IMG/VR virus record: IMGVR_UViG_3300011113_000675
Coordinates: 78,444-142,443 of that record
From: a virus
Strand: one strand, 5' to 3'
Length of the DNA stretch: 64,000 nucleotides
Shown: piece by piece, positions 1-6,841 of the stretch
How positions within the stretch are numbered: the stretch's first letter is position 1
Layout of the letters: the number at the start of each line of letters is the position of its first letter
Made by a program: the position numbers and the translations under genes
The notes under the pieces: generated by a model
What the model was told of the DNA's origin: nothing
Seen by the model: the letters and a program-made list of their open reading frames with translations, nothing else
Databases searched by the model: none

Positions 1-267
1 CTCTCCAGAATGAATCAAACCGAGTGTCTTACATACAGTTCTATCCGTATCAATGGATAGAAATGCTTTGTCAACCATTTTTAGGTTTTCGATAATGAAC
101 ATTCTTTCATCTTCGTCTTGGAACTCTTTACTACCTTTCAACTCTCTCTGTTTGTCGTTATTTACAATTACATAGAGTTTATCCCCATGTTCTTTGGCTT
201 TATTGAAATATTCAATATGACCTTTATGAACAGGATTAAAATATCCGCTTACAATTACAATTTTCAT
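1..267 (-). CDS. Nucleotidyltransferase of the cytidylyltransferase-like superfamily (C-terminus beyond window)
   Basis: Only the first 89 residues are visible because the frame runs off the left edge. The N-terminus carries the signature GYFNPVHKGH (residues 8-17), whose HxGH step contacts the nucleotide phosphates in this superfamily, followed by a VIVNND strand and a KGSKEFQDEDER region like the substrate loop of glycerol-3-phosphate cytidylyltransferase and the HldE adenylyltransferase domain. The start codon overlaps the stop of the upstream gene (ATGA), which implies translational coupling. A second enzyme of this superfamily is encoded at 44961-45362. The substrate cannot be told from this fragment. 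Confidence 0.85.
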   Translation of the reverse strand, partial: MKIVIVSGYFNPVHKGHIEYFNKAKEHGDKLYVIVNNDKQRELKGSKEFQDEDERMFIIENLKMVDKAFLSIDTDRTVCKTLGLIHSGE

Positions 268-452
268 TTCGTTTCGTAGGTTAAAGTTTCTAATTCTAGT
301 TCACTTTCATAGAAATATGGACATGCCCAAACAGGTTTATCACATTTGAGTTTAACCATTCTTCCTTTGTTGTATCCAAGAGAAATGACTATTGCCCATC
401 CTGAATACTTTGTTTTAACTCTGTCTCCAACTTTTAATTCGCTAAATGTCAT
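264..452 (-). CDS. Small conserved-type protein, 62 residues
   Basis: The product begins MTFSELKVGDRVKTKYSGW. The KVGDRV segment followed by short beta strands is typical of small SH3-like barrel domains, but no family can be named. It overlaps the upstream gene by 11 bases and the downstream nucleotidyltransferase by 3 bases, so the three form one tight minus-strand operon. Function unknown. Confidence 0.75.
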   Translation of the reverse strand: MTFSELKVGDRVKTKYSGWAIVISLGYNKGRMVKLKCDKPVWACPYFYESELELETLTYETK

Positions 453-750
453 CTTCTACAGTATCGAGTTCAAAGTTACTAAATTTTAATCCCCACATCA
501 AAGAAATCATTGACATTTGTTGTTCAGCCATTTTAGCATACATACGAAGTTCTTTCATAAGGTATTTTTTACCCCATTTTTTCCATTCTTCGTTTTGTTC
601 CATAGTCATAGTCCAATCAGTATACCAACTATCCTTACGGTCCTTGACATCGTCAAATGTTACGGGATGACCTGCGATCTCGAACATCTTGTTTATCATA
701 TCGACAACCATTTTTTGTTTTTTCTGTTCTTTAGATAATCTCGGTTTCAT
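442..750 (-). CDS. Phage hypothetical protein, 102 residues
   Basis: This is the first gene of the operon that runs down to the nucleotidyltransferase. The product is rich in Lys, Met and Trp (for example WTMTMEQNEEWKKWGKKY), soluble and mostly helical. It looks like a small protein I associate with large Bacteroidota phages, but I know no function. It starts 16 bases downstream of the tRNA-Cys gene, so it may share the tRNA transcript. Confidence 0.8.
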   Translation of the reverse strand: MKPRLSKEQKKQKMVVDMINKMFEIAGHPVTFDDVKDRKDSWYTDWTMTMEQNEEWKKWGKKYLMKELRMYAKMAEQQMSMISLMWGLKFSNFELDTVEDDI

Positions 751-766
751 AATTTTTATTGTTTAG

Positions 767-840
767 AGGTCAAGAAGGGATTCGAACCCTTGGATACTTG
801 TTTTGCAGACAAGCCCCTTAAGCCACTTGGGTACTTGACC
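767..840 (-). tRNA. tRNA-Cys (anticodon GCA)
   Basis: Read on the minus strand, the acceptor GGTCAAG pairs with CTTGACC, the anticodon stem CTTGT/ACAAG encloses loop CTGCAAA with anticodon GCA, and the T arm contains GGTTCGAATCC. The discriminator base is U, as expected for tRNA-Cys. No CCA is encoded. It is the last of five tRNA or tRNA-like genes in a row. Confidence 0.93.
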
Positions 841-846
841 GTTTTG

Positions 847-917
847 TGTGACCGAAGAGAATCGAACTCTTACATGAAGTGCCACAAACTTCCGCCCTAC
901 CATTAGGCCACAGCCAC
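847..917 (-). tRNA. tRNA-His (anticodon GTG)
   Basis: The acceptor GTGGCTG pairs with CGGTCAC, including two G.U pairs. The D stem and T arm (GAGTTCGATTCTC) are intact, and the anticodon stem GAAGT/ACTTC encloses TTGTGGC with anticodon GTG. The discriminator position reads A rather than the usual C of bacterial tRNA-His, although a G precedes the acceptor and could serve as G-1. Confidence 0.88.
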
Positions 918-933
918 CATATAATCTTAATGT

Positions 934-1001
934 AAGTCAGGACGGGTTTCTAACCCGCTCTTCAGTTAATCACTGCGTGCTGCCATTTACACCACCTGAC
1001 T
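934..1001 (-). tRNA. tRNA-like gene with a shortened anticodon arm, isotype unresolved
   Basis: A perfect 7-bp acceptor stem (AGTCAGG/CCTGACT), a normal D arm and a T stem (GCGGG/CCCGT) show that this is tRNA-derived. The anticodon arm is about four bases too short: CAGT/ACTG closes only a five-base loop GATTA. The T loop reads TTAGAAA instead of TTCGAAN, losing the universal C56. It may be a decayed tRNA, or a modified one that no longer works in translation. Confidence 0.6.
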
Positions 1002-1067
1002 AATTTTTAGATTTCTAAAACTCATCCCTAACGGGGTAAAGAAACTCCATCTTATTTGTTTTTTGCG

Positions 1068-1158
1068 TAGTCAGGACAGGATTCGAACCTGTAACTTTTG
1101 TCTTTTGGTTCCGAAAATCGGATTACTCACCAACACGTTACCCTTGCGTCACCTGACT
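1068..1158 (-). tRNA. Atypical 91-nt tRNA-like gene, isotype unresolved
   Basis: The acceptor stem (AGTCAGG/CCTGACT) is identical to that of the neighbouring tRNA-like gene. The T arm (ACAGGTTCGAATCCTGT) is perfect and the discriminator is A. The middle does not fold normally: TTGGT/ACCAA encloses 19 bases that contain a second hairpin (TCCGA-TTT-TCGGA). It is either a type II tRNA with a long variable arm or a tRNA with an expanded anticodon loop. I could not assign an anticodon. Confidence 0.65.
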
Positions 1159-1171
1159 ATAAAGTGAATGG

Positions 1172-1245
1172 TACTCCGTACGGGACTCGAACCCGTAAGC
1201 TCTCCCGTGAAAGGGGAGTGTCCTAACCAATTAGACGAACGGAGC
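1172..1245 (-). tRNA. tRNA-Glu (anticodon TTC)
   Basis: The cloverleaf is intact on the minus strand. The acceptor GCTCCGT pairs with ACGGAGT (first pair G.U), the anticodon stem CTCCC/GGGAG encloses CTTTCAC with anticodon TTC, and the T arm is ACGGGTTCGAGTCCCGT. It is the first gene of the tRNA cluster, 13 bases after the -7 element of a host-type promoter. Confidence 0.94.
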
Positions 1246-1257
1246 TTGTTTGTCTTA

Positions 1258-1286
1258 CAAAGATACTACAATATTTCAAAGAACAA
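1258..1286 (-). promoter_or_regulatory. Host-type promoter for the tRNA cluster
   Basis: On the minus strand TTG (1284-1286), an 18-base spacer and TATCTTTG (1258-1265) match the Bacteroidota TTG-N17-23-TANNTTTG pattern. It points into tRNA-Glu and the four tRNA genes after it. Confidence 0.7.
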
Positions 1287-1296
1287 AAGAAGTCAT

Positions 1297-1335
1297 AAAA
1301 AAACCCCGAACTTTTTTTAAGAGTTCGGGGTTTGA
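1297..1335 (-). terminator. Intrinsic terminator
   Basis: An inverted repeat CCCCGAAC/GTTCGGGG is followed by seven U residues in the minus-strand reading. It lies downstream of the small gene at 1371-1460 and separates it from the tRNA promoter. Confidence 0.8.
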
Positions 1336-1370
1336 AAAATTAGTTTTTACAAGTAAAAAAAATTTCTATC

Positions 1371-1460
1371 TTATGACATCCGAACTACAGGGCAAATAGG
1401 TTCATAACAACAATTTTCTTGTTGATTATTACTGATAATATTATGACTTGTAGTTCTCAT
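1371..1460 (-). CDS. Possible 29-residue cysteine-containing peptide
   Basis: A short frame starting ATG AGA ACT encodes a polar peptide with a C-terminal ENCCYEPICPVVRMS segment. Three cysteines in seven residues suggest metal binding or a disulphide. Support comes from context: a host-type promoter 17 bases upstream and an intrinsic terminator just downstream make a complete single-gene unit. Length alone would not justify the call, and it could instead be a small RNA. Confidence 0.4.
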   Translation of the reverse strand: MRTTSHNIISNNQQENCCYEPICPVVRMS

Positions 1461-1476
1461 TGTTCTATAATTACTT

Positions 1477-1506
1477 CAAATGTATGAAATGTTTTAATTT
1501 TGTCAA
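1477..1506 (-). promoter_or_regulatory. Host-type promoter for the small gene at 1371-1460
   Basis: TTGACA (1501-1506), a 19-base spacer counted from TTG, and TACATTTG (1477-1484) on the minus strand give one of the best matches to the Bacteroidota housekeeping promoter in the window. Confidence 0.7.
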
Positions 1507-1543
1507 ATGTTTTTTATGGATAGAACTTTTAATTCTATGCATA

Positions 1544-1550
1544 TATTTAT
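1544..1550 (+). promoter_or_regulatory. Late box before the HNH gene
   Basis: TATTTAT ends 4 bases before the ATG at 1555, one of the close-spaced (4-6 base) class. Confidence 0.55.
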
Positions 1551-1554
1551 TATT

Positions 1555-1926
1555 ATGGAAAAAAAAGTTTGTTCAACCTGCAATGAAGAAAAACCATTGA
1601 CTGATTTTTATTTGCGCAATTCAAGAAATAATAAACCTTATGATAGATGTAAAAAATGTTTTAACCGTTATTGTGGTGACCGATGGATCACTAAAAAGAT
1701 TAACGCAATAATTTACAAAGGTTCTAAATGCCTTGATTGCTTTTTATCCTATCCTAATGAACCATATGTAATTTTTGATTTTCATCATCGTGAGCCAAAC
1801 GAAAAAGATTTCGATTGGGGTAAATTAAGATTGAAATCTGATAATACCATAAAGTCCGAATTAGATAAATGTGATTTACTATGTTCAAATTGTCATAGAA
1901 AACGACATCATTTATCTGATTTGTAG
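1555..1926 (+). CDS. HNH endonuclease with N-terminal zinc finger, overlapping a tRNA gene
   Basis: The N-terminus carries a CSTCNEEKPLTDFY zinc knuckle, typical of phage HNH proteins, with a second CxxC pair (CKKC) at about residue 31. The nuclease core has DFHHR and ends in CDLLCSNCHRKRHH, so catalytic His residues and the structural zinc ligands are present. The start at 1555 is preferred over ATG at 1507 because the zinc finger follows directly and a late box sits 4 bases upstream. The TAG stop (1924-1926) overlaps the last three bases of the convergent tRNA-Arg gene. This arrangement fits a freestanding homing endonuclease that targets tRNA DNA, but that role is inferred. Confidence 0.85.
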   Translation: MEKKVCSTCNEEKPLTDFYLRNSRNNKPYDRCKKCFNRYCGDRWITKKINAIIYKGSKCLDCFLSYPNEPYVIFDFHHREPNEKDFDWGKLRLKSDNTIKSELDKCDLLCSNCHRKRHHLSDL

Positions 1927-1995
1927 CCCCACCAAGATTCGAACTTGGAAATCTTCTTTAGAAGAGAAGCGGTATATCCCTTTACCTATGGAGCC
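1924..1995 (-). tRNA. tRNA-Arg (anticodon TCT)
   Basis: The acceptor GGCTCCA pairs with TGGGGCT, the D stem is GGTA/TACC, the anticodon stem CTTCT/AGAAG encloses CTTCTAA with anticodon TCT, and the T arm is CCAAGTTCGAATCTTGG. This rare-codon isotype is common in AT-rich phages. Its 3' end shares three bases with the stop codon of the opposing HNH gene. Confidence 0.93.
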
Positions 1996-2011
1996 TTAAC
2001 CGATTATTGAA

Positions 2012-2176
2012 TTACTTCAATAAATCAATCTTTTTTGCGACTTCTTCGGCTTCCGCCATAAGTTTGTCCGATTGGGTTCTGTTGGAATGAGAAGCCTTAT
2101 AAGCTTCTTCCATCAACTTCTTATAAGTTTCTTGTAACCTTTCCTTTTCAGTTTTTTTCTTGAATATCCCGAACAT
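2012..2176 (-). CDS. Lacal_2735-family-like small protein, 54 residues
   Basis: The product begins MFGIFKKKTEKERLQETYKK and continues with the pattern EEAYKASHSNRTQSDKLMAEA. This matches my memory of the small Lacal_2735 family found in many Bacteroidota genomes, with a short N-terminal hydrophobic patch and a long helical, charged body. Its function is unknown. It lies 16 bases upstream of the tRNA-Arg gene on the same strand and is therefore probably co-transcribed with it. Confidence 0.8.
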   Translation of the reverse strand: MFGIFKKKTEKERLQETYKKLMEEAYKASHSNRTQSDKLMAEAEEVAKKIDLLK

Positions 2177-2219
2177 AATTTAGAATTAACACTATCGTCT
2201 TTGAAAGTTTATTTAACGT

Positions 2220-2465
2220 TTATGCCTGACGGCTAGATAATTTTCTTTCAAGTTTATCAAGACGTGAATCCATTGTTCGATAAATGTCATCGACAATTCT
2301 ATCACGATCTCTCAGTTGATTTTCAATTTCTCTTGCAAGAAATTGGTGAATCTGTTGTATTTCTTCTTTTTGTTTATTCACCCTAACAAAAGCCATAACC
2401 GCAACCACCGCAACTGCAATGACCACAATTATAGACATTCCTAAAATAAATGATATTAAATCCAT
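2220..2465 (-). CDS. Single-pass membrane protein with coiled coil, 81 residues
   Basis: Residues 1-28 form one hydrophobic membrane segment rich in Val, Ile and Ala (MSIIVVIAVAVVAVMAF). The rest is a charged heptad-like helix (KQKEEIQQIHQFLAREIENQ). There is no signal-peptidase site, so it would stay in the inner membrane with its coiled coil in the cytoplasm or periplasm. It starts 38 bases downstream of tRNA-Leu. Function unknown; the shape resembles spanin or membrane-remodelling proteins but nothing specific supports that. Confidence 0.75.
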   Translation of the reverse strand: MDLISFILGMSIIVVIAVAVVAVMAFVRVNKQKEEIQQIHQFLAREIENQLRDRDRIVDDIYRTMDSRLDKLERKLSSRQA

Positions 2466-2503
2466 ATGATTTTCTCCTTTATTTCAAAGAACGATAGTGT
2501 TTG

Positions 2504-2587
2504 TATCAGGAGAGGGAATCGAACCCTCACTCGCGTTGGCGAACAACATTTTAAGTGTTGCGTGTCTACCTATTCCACCACCCCGAC
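2504..2587 (-). tRNA. tRNA-Leu (anticodon TAA)
   Basis: A type II tRNA: the acceptor GTCGGGG pairs with TCCTGAT, the anticodon stem CAACA/TGTTG encloses CTTAAAA with anticodon TAA, there is a 15-base variable arm, and the T arm is GAGGGTTCGATTCCCTC. The host-type promoter TACATTTG element lies 10 bases upstream. Confidence 0.94.
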
Positions 2588-2596
2588 ATTGTTTTA

Positions 2597-2626
2597 CAAA
2601 TGTAATCGATTTTCAGATACTTTCAA
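2597..2626 (-). promoter_or_regulatory. Host-type promoter for tRNA-Leu and the genes after it
   Basis: TTG (2624-2626), a 19-base spacer and TACATTTG (2597-2604) on the minus strand. It overlaps the 3' end of the methyltransferase gene. Confidence 0.65.
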
Positions 2627-3263
2627 CCCGATGTTTCATGATTTCACAATACTTCTCGTCGACATCATAACTAACAGAATTAAACCCCAACTCTTTGGCA
2701 ACTTTACTGGTGGTTCCACTTCCACCAAAAACGTCAATGATTGTTTGGTTTGGTTCTGCAGTTGTTAAAATAATTCTTCTGATGACTTCCTCAGGTATCT
2801 GACAAGGGTGTTCGGTCTTTTCCTTACTCACATTCTTTACCTGATTGATTTCCCACCAATCATAAAGTTTTGCTCCCGTCTTTCCTTCGGCAATTCGTTG
2901 TTGAATCCTTTTATCTTTGAGATTTTTGTATGGTTGTCTAACCTTTCTAAAATCAGGCTTACATCCCCACCATGAAATTAAACGACTTTGTTTCCCTGTG
3001 TTTGAATTATACACCCAACAAACAACCTGTTCACACTTGGCCTTTATTGCTTTTGGTAACAAGTTGATTGTTTCTTCGGGGTAATGAATGATTACACAAG
3101 GGGTTGGGATTTTGGATAATAGTTCAATATAATCCTCTTCACTTAATTTGTCTTTGTATTCGTTGTACGAATATTCTTGATTATAAGGTGGGTCTGTAAT
3201 TGTTAATCCTTTTGGTATGACGCAGTTTCTGAAGTCGTCATTGATAATTGTTGTTTCCACCAT
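2613..3263 (-). CDS. DNA adenine-specific methyltransferase (beta-class order)
   Basis: The catalytic motif IV TDPPYN sits near the N-terminus (about residues 22-27). The SAM-binding motif I region DVFGGSGTT lies near the C-terminus, preceded by HPCQIPEEVIRRII (motif X). The order IV then X-I is that of beta-class N6-adenine or N4-cytosine methyltransferases, and DPPY favours adenine. At 216 residues it has no large specificity domain, so it recognises a short site. No partner restriction enzyme is adjacent, so protection of phage DNA against host restriction is the likely role. It follows 3281-3979 by 17 bases in the same transcript. Confidence 0.9.
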   Translation of the reverse strand: MVETTIINDDFRNCVIPKGLTITDPPYNQEYSYNEYKDKLSEEDYIELLSKIPTPCVIIHYPEETINLLPKAIKAKCEQVVCWVYNSNTGKQSRLISWWGCKPDFRKVRQPYKNLKDKRIQQRIAEGKTGAKLYDWWEINQVKNVSKEKTEHPCQIPEEVIRRIILTTAEPNQTIIDVFGGSGTTSKVAKELGFNSVSYDVDEKYCEIMKHRVESI

Positions 3264-3280
3264 AAAATTAATTAATCACC

Positions 3281-3979
3281 TTAAAATTCTTCTTCCCAAA
3301 TTGTATTGGACTTGTCTATAATAGTGTTGTATGTGTGTTTTAATATAACAGTTTTTTCCTTAAAATCAAACTCAAATTCTCCTTGAGATCCTTCATTAAT
3401 TTCCCAACCTCCGAAGTTTTCTTCTAATTCTTTATAACACCAATTTTCTATTTCGGTTGGTACAGGTTCACCATTATCGAAATCCGACTCGATATATCCA
3501 CTATCTCCCCCTCCGTTATACTTCAAGGTCATGTAACCATCTTCAGGAATTTCCATATCTTCAAAGACCCCTTTTTCTTCCCACTCTTCAATCATATCAT
3601 CGTATTCAACTCCACTCGTGTCTCCTTCATCATTATAACTATAGATGTGAGTTAAAGATATTTCTTTTTTTACAGAATCAATTGTAATTTCGAATCGTTG
3701 ATAATCCATGTAAGCACTATCAGGCAATTCTGTTTCTAAATCTTCATCTTCAAAATAAAAGATAATTCTTTTCAGTATTGGTACAAGTCCGTCTGGAATT
3801 TCTGCAACATAATTATTGTCAAAGTGGGTTGGAAAGTCCTCATCACTGTATGAAATTTGTTCATGATCTGGTTCCATTTCGAATTGAATATCTCCATATT
3901 TCATTCCCAATGAAGCAAGATATCTCGCTACTCTCCCTAAATATTTTTTTTCTTCTGGTAATAGTATATTTTCTGCCAT
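3281..3979 (-). CDS. Acidic phage hypothetical protein, 232 residues
   Basis: The chosen start gives MAENILLPEEKKYLGRVARY, 4 bases after a late box; an in-frame ATG 17 codons upstream would overlap the preceding gene and is less likely. The protein is strongly acidic with many Asp, Glu and Gly residues, and a GGGDSGYIESDF segment near residue 155. No domain is recognised. It is followed by the methyltransferase gene. Confidence 0.75.
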   Translation of the reverse strand: MAENILLPEEKKYLGRVARYLASLGMKYGDIQFEMEPDHEQISYSDEDFPTHFDNNYVAEIPDGLVPILKRIIFYFEDEDLETELPDSAYMDYQRFEITIDSVKKEISLTHIYSYNDEGDTSGVEYDDMIEEWEEKGVFEDMEIPEDGYMTLKYNGGGDSGYIESDFDNGEPVPTEIENWCYKELEENFGGWEINEGSQGEFEFDFKEKTVILKHTYNTIIDKSNTIWEEEF

Positions 3980-3983
3980 ACAA

Positions 3984-3990
3984 ATAAATA
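3984..3990 (-). promoter_or_regulatory. Late box before 3281-3979
   Basis: TATTTAT on the minus strand, 4 bases before the ATG. It lies in the end of the upstream coding region, so the box is maintained inside a gene. Confidence 0.5.
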
Positions 3991-4344
3991 TCAGTCTTCG
4001 AATTCTAATTTGACTGTCTTCAACATCCACTGTGGTCTTTGACTGGACGCCACATTATTAACCCACTCTTTTGCTGACGGAATGTAATTGTTACAATCCT
4101 CTTTTACATGTTGTTCTCCAACATAACGGGTGTACACCGTTTTACCATCGGAGTTTTTGAATTCGGTCCCGAACCTTTTTTCCATTTCAAAAATTCCTTC
4201 ACTATGGTGTCTGAACATTCTATGTAAGGAATCACCAAACCAAGATTTGGTCTCATCCAACCATTCGTGGAGGTGAATATAGTCTTCGGGTTTTCCACCA
4301 AATTTTTTGGCAGATGATTTAGCATGTAAGTTTGGATGTGCCAC
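3991..4344 (-). CDS. DUF6915-like protein, 117 residues
   Basis: The N-terminus MAHPNLHAKSSAKKFGGKP, followed by an HLHEWLDETK helix and HRMFRHHSEGIFEMEKRFG, closely fits the small DUF6915 family that I recall from phages and bacteria, including the later YVGEQHVKED motif. Many conserved His residues suggest metal binding, but no activity is known to me. It lies 9 bases after the methyltransferase-like gene 4354-5070. Confidence 0.8.
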   Translation of the reverse strand: MAHPNLHAKSSAKKFGGKPEDYIHLHEWLDETKSWFGDSLHRMFRHHSEGIFEMEKRFGTEFKNSDGKTVYTRYVGEQHVKEDCNNYIPSAKEWVNNVASSQRPQWMLKTVKLEFED

Positions 4345-4353
4345 AATAAAACT

Positions 4354-5070
4354 TCAATTTATTTTTTTTATGTAAATTTTAATATTGTTTCCTGCAAAAT
4401 AATGGTTTCCAATCAATTCAAAATTAGTTCTGTTAGCTAAAACTTCATTATAAATGTTTGCTCCTTTTCCGAAAATAGGATATTCTATTTTTTTCCAAAT
4501 TTCATTATTTGGAAAAACCCACTGTAAATTCGTATCTTTCATCCAATTATCATCGATTAAGATAATTCCACCTTTTGGCATAAGATTTTGTATGGATTCA
4601 AATTCTTTCCAATGATGAAGTGTTGAAGGAAAAGGATTGAACAAGTCCAAGTCAAAACTATCCAAATGAACTATGTTGGGAACAAATGGGGGTCTTTTGA
4701 GAAATTCGACGGAATCCATACAATAAGTTTTGTAATTAATCCCATGAAAATTTTCCGAAAAAATTTCCTCACTTTGTTCACATGATACACAATCAGTATC
4801 AACCGAAGCCATCCGACCTCCGTAATTATGGACTAAACTTCCTAAAAAAAATCCGAACAAACCGTAACCTACTTTTCCACTTGTACCAGTTTCAATTAGA
4901 TTTATTTCGTCAAAATCGAAATGTTGTGAAATTAAATCTTTAAAAATTTGAATCTGATTAACTCTGTTTTGAACCAAGAAGGAATTTTCTGAGTCAGAAA
5001 CATGCTTACTCATGAAATTTTTGTACTCCATTTCAGCATGATTCAGTGAAAAAATTAATTTATCTGACAT
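4354..5070 (-). CDS. Class I SAM-dependent methyltransferase-like protein
   Basis: A Rossmann-type methyltransferase pattern is visible: [14 protein letters not shown] (motif I, about residues 57-70), an acidic strand end ASVDTD (motif II), VHLDSFDLD (motif IV region) and [11 protein letters not shown] (motif V). The overall layout resembles small-molecule or sugar methyltransferases rather than DNA methyltransferases, since no NPPY or PC motif exists. The substrate is unknown; sugar or cell-surface modification would fit the sugar genes elsewhere in the window. Confidence 0.75.
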   Translation of the reverse strand: MSDKLIFSLNHAEMEYKNFMSKHVSDSENSFLVQNRVNQIQIFKDLISQHFDFDEINLIETGTSGKVGYGLFGFFLGSLVHNYGGRMASVDTDCVSCEQSEEIFSENFHGINYKTYCMDSVEFLKRPPFVPNIVHLDSFDLDLFNPFPSTLHHWKEFESIQNLMPKGGIILIDDNWMKDTNLQWVFPNNEIWKKIEYPIFGKGANIYNEVLANRTNFELIGNHYFAGNNIKIYIKKIN

Positions 5071-5089
5071 ATTAGTTTTTACAATTATG

Positions 5090-5174
5090 CAGAGGAGGAC
5101 GGATTCGAACCCCCGTTACCTTTCAGTAAAATAGTTTTCAAGACTACCGCCATAAACCACTCGGCCACTCCTCT
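5090..5174 (-). tRNA. tRNA-Ser (anticodon TGA)
   Basis: A type II tRNA: the acceptor AGAGGAG pairs perfectly with CTCCTCT, the discriminator is G as required for Ser, the anticodon loop CTTGAAA gives TGA, and there is a long variable arm. The T stem has one mismatch. Its 5' end overlaps by two bases the stop codon of the HNH gene upstream. Confidence 0.92.
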
Positions 5175-5667
5175 ATTTTATTACTTTGTACCCAAAATTA
5201 TGTAAAACATCTTTACATAATTCTATAAATTCTTCAACACTTAAATTACCTTTAGCAAAATTTGCTTCGGGTGTTGCAACACCCAAGTTTTCAAAAGTAG
5301 ATTCACCACCCTTGGATACAGGAACAATATGGTCAAATTGATATTTAGTCACATCCGACGTATCAATTTCCCTACCCGATAAATAACATTTCGTTACTGA
5401 GTCCAAATACTCTTGGATTTTGACTCTATCGAAATATTTCGAATTATACGTTATGTTTTCACCTTTATATCTATCGATAAAGTGCTCCTGTTTTTTTAAC
5501 CAAGGATGTAGATTTCTTTGTTTTACCACTCTCTGATACGCTTTTTCTTTTTGTCCTAATCCACAATGGTATGATATTGTAGAACGAGAACATCCAAGTT
5601 CTTTTTCTATTTGTTTGTAACTTTTTCCCTCTTCCCTAAGATTTAGTATCTGTTTTTTTAATTCCAT
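5173..5667 (-). CDS. HNH homing-type endonuclease with helix-turn-helix, ending in tRNA-Ser
   Basis: The N-terminal 45 residues form a helix-turn-helix ([20 protein letters not shown]) of the kind used by phage homing nucleases for DNA recognition. The C-terminal nuclease has [19 protein letters not shown] followed by EANFAKGN, the HNH/McrA layout. The start at 5667 follows a late box by 4 bases; an earlier ATG would add an unlikely hydrophobic stretch. The TAG stop falls on the first two bases of tRNA-Ser, so any transcript of this gene reads into the tRNA. This is the second HNH gene in the window that touches a tRNA. Confidence 0.85.
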   Translation of the reverse strand: MELKKQILNLREEGKSYKQIEKELGCSRSTISYHCGLGQKEKAYQRVVKQRNLHPWLKKQEHFIDRYKGENITYNSKYFDRVKIQEYLDSVTKCYLSGREIDTSDVTKYQFDHIVPVSKGGESTFENLGVATPEANFAKGNLSVEEFIELCKDVLHNFGYKVIK

Positions 5668-5671
5668 ACAT

Positions 5672-5678
5672 ATAAATA
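5672..5678 (-). promoter_or_regulatory. Late box before the HNH gene 5173-5667
   Basis: TATTTAT on the minus strand ending 4 bases before the start codon. Confidence 0.5.
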
Positions 5679-5796
5679 TAAGGTTCGAAACAAAAAGATA
5701 CGAACTTAAACACAAATAATAGGAATGAGTATTTGCAACTGCCCATTCCCTTCAAAAGACCTACCCTGGTACGTTCTAGCGTGGTAAGTAATTTGG

Positions 5797-5868
5797 AGCT
5801 CCCACTCGGAATCGAACCAAGTTATCATGATTACAAGTCATGCGCATCGCCAGCAATGCTTTAGGAGC
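5797..5868 (-). tRNA. tRNA-Thr (anticodon TGT)
   Basis: The acceptor GCTCCTA pairs with TGGGAGC, the D stem is GCAT/ATGC, the anticodon stem CATGA/TCATG encloses CTTGTAA with anticodon TGT, and the T arm CTTGGTTCGATTCCGAG is intact. The discriminator is U. Confidence 0.93.
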
Positions 5869-5876
5869 TTTTTCTA

Positions 5877-6605
5877 TTATTGGTTTCTTAATCCTCTGAT
5901 GTAAACATCATTTCTCGAATTTAGATTCAACACCATACCACGATCAGTTGTTGTGTATATCCTGTATTGTCCAGCGGGAATACGATTACCAGTATAATTA
6001 ATCACTACTTCTGACAAAACATTATCAGTTTTAATATCTTTTGGAGATCCAGTCCCTTCAACAATACGTATCCAAGTTTGTCTTTTTGTATCGTTGTTCA
6101 TAGCATTAATTGGTATTAGAACTACGATATAAGAAAAACTATCATTAACAGTATTTTTTGCAATTTTTACTGTTTTGAAATTAAATGCTTGGACAGGATT
6201 ACCAAATGTGTCAATTCCTCCACTTGTTTGGGGAACATCAACTTGCATAATTTGTGGTAATCTACCATCAATCCAGTGAGGCATATTAATATAATTTGAA
6301 AAATTTGGAAAATTGGATTTCATGTTCTCTCCAAGACCAACCCCATGAAACCCAACGAAGGGTAATCTTCCGGTGAATGGTACAGTCATCAAATAGTTCC
6401 TAATCATCGTATGTTTCGATCTTGGTTCAACGAAAATATACGCTCTCAACGATGTTTGTGTACCACCAACACTCGATGTTGACATAGTTGCATGTTCCAT
6501 GTTAACAACTGGATTGATTTCACTACCAAGAATATCTTCTTTCGAACAAGATGTTAGAAATACTAAAAATGTGAGGAGAGACAGTAATAAGTGTTTAATT
6601 TTCAT
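5877..6605 (-). CDS. Lipoprotein of unknown function, 242 residues
   Basis: The N-terminus is a lipoprotein signal peptide with lipobox FLTSC (Cys20) followed by SKED; an acidic stretch right after the Cys is typical of surface-exposed lipoproteins in Bacteroidota. The mature part is beta-rich and contains no domain I recognise. It lies between tRNA-Thr and tRNA-Met on the same strand. A phage lipoprotein here could alter the host surface, for example to exclude other phages, but this is speculation. Confidence 0.75.
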   Translation of the reverse strand: MKIKHLLLSLLTFLVFLTSCSKEDILGSEINPVVNMEHATMSTSSVGGTQTSLRAYIFVEPRSKHTMIRNYLMTVPFTGRLPFVGFHGVGLGENMKSNFPNFSNYINMPHWIDGRLPQIMQVDVPQTSGGIDTFGNPVQAFNFKTVKIAKNTVNDSFSYIVVLIPINAMNNDTKRQTWIRIVEGTGSPKDIKTDNVLSEVVINYTGNRIPAGQYRIYTTTDRGMVLNLNSRNDVYIRGLRNQ

Positions 6606-6644
6606 GATTGTTTTGTTTTATTGTGTTTTTATCGAGTTTCAAAG

Positions 6645-6718
6645 TGGGCCTGGTAGGAATCGAACCTACTACCTTCACATTATGAGTGTGCCGCTCTAAC
6701 CTAGTGAGCTACAGGCCC
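6645..6718 (-). tRNA. tRNA-Met/CAT-anticodon tRNA
   Basis: The acceptor GGGCCTG pairs perfectly with CAGGCCC, the anticodon stem CACA/TGTG encloses CTCATAA with anticodon CAT, and the T arm is GTAGGTTCGATTCCTAC. The pairing at the first acceptor position argues against an initiator. It could be elongator Met, or Ile after lysidine modification. Confidence 0.92.
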
Positions 6719-6762
6719 GATTAATGTAAATACTAATTACGTTTGTTCTTTAATCAACATGA

Positions 6763-6790
6763 CAAAGGTAATAAAATTTTTAATTTACAA
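6763..6790 (-). promoter_or_regulatory. Host-type promoter for tRNA-Met
   Basis: TTG (6788-6790), a 17-base spacer and TACCTTTG (6763-6770) on the minus strand, 44 bases before the tRNA. Confidence 0.6.
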
Positions 6791-6817
6791 CAACTTTCGT
6801 TTCTAAAAAAAATAAAT

Positions 6818-6825
6818 TACTTTTG
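6818..6825 (+). promoter_or_regulatory. Host-type -7 element before the HNH gene 6842-7327
   Basis: TACTTTTG fits TANNTTTG and lies 16 bases before the ATG. No clear TTG is seen at the right distance upstream. Confidence 0.5.
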
Positions 6826-6841
6826 TCGAAATATTTGATAA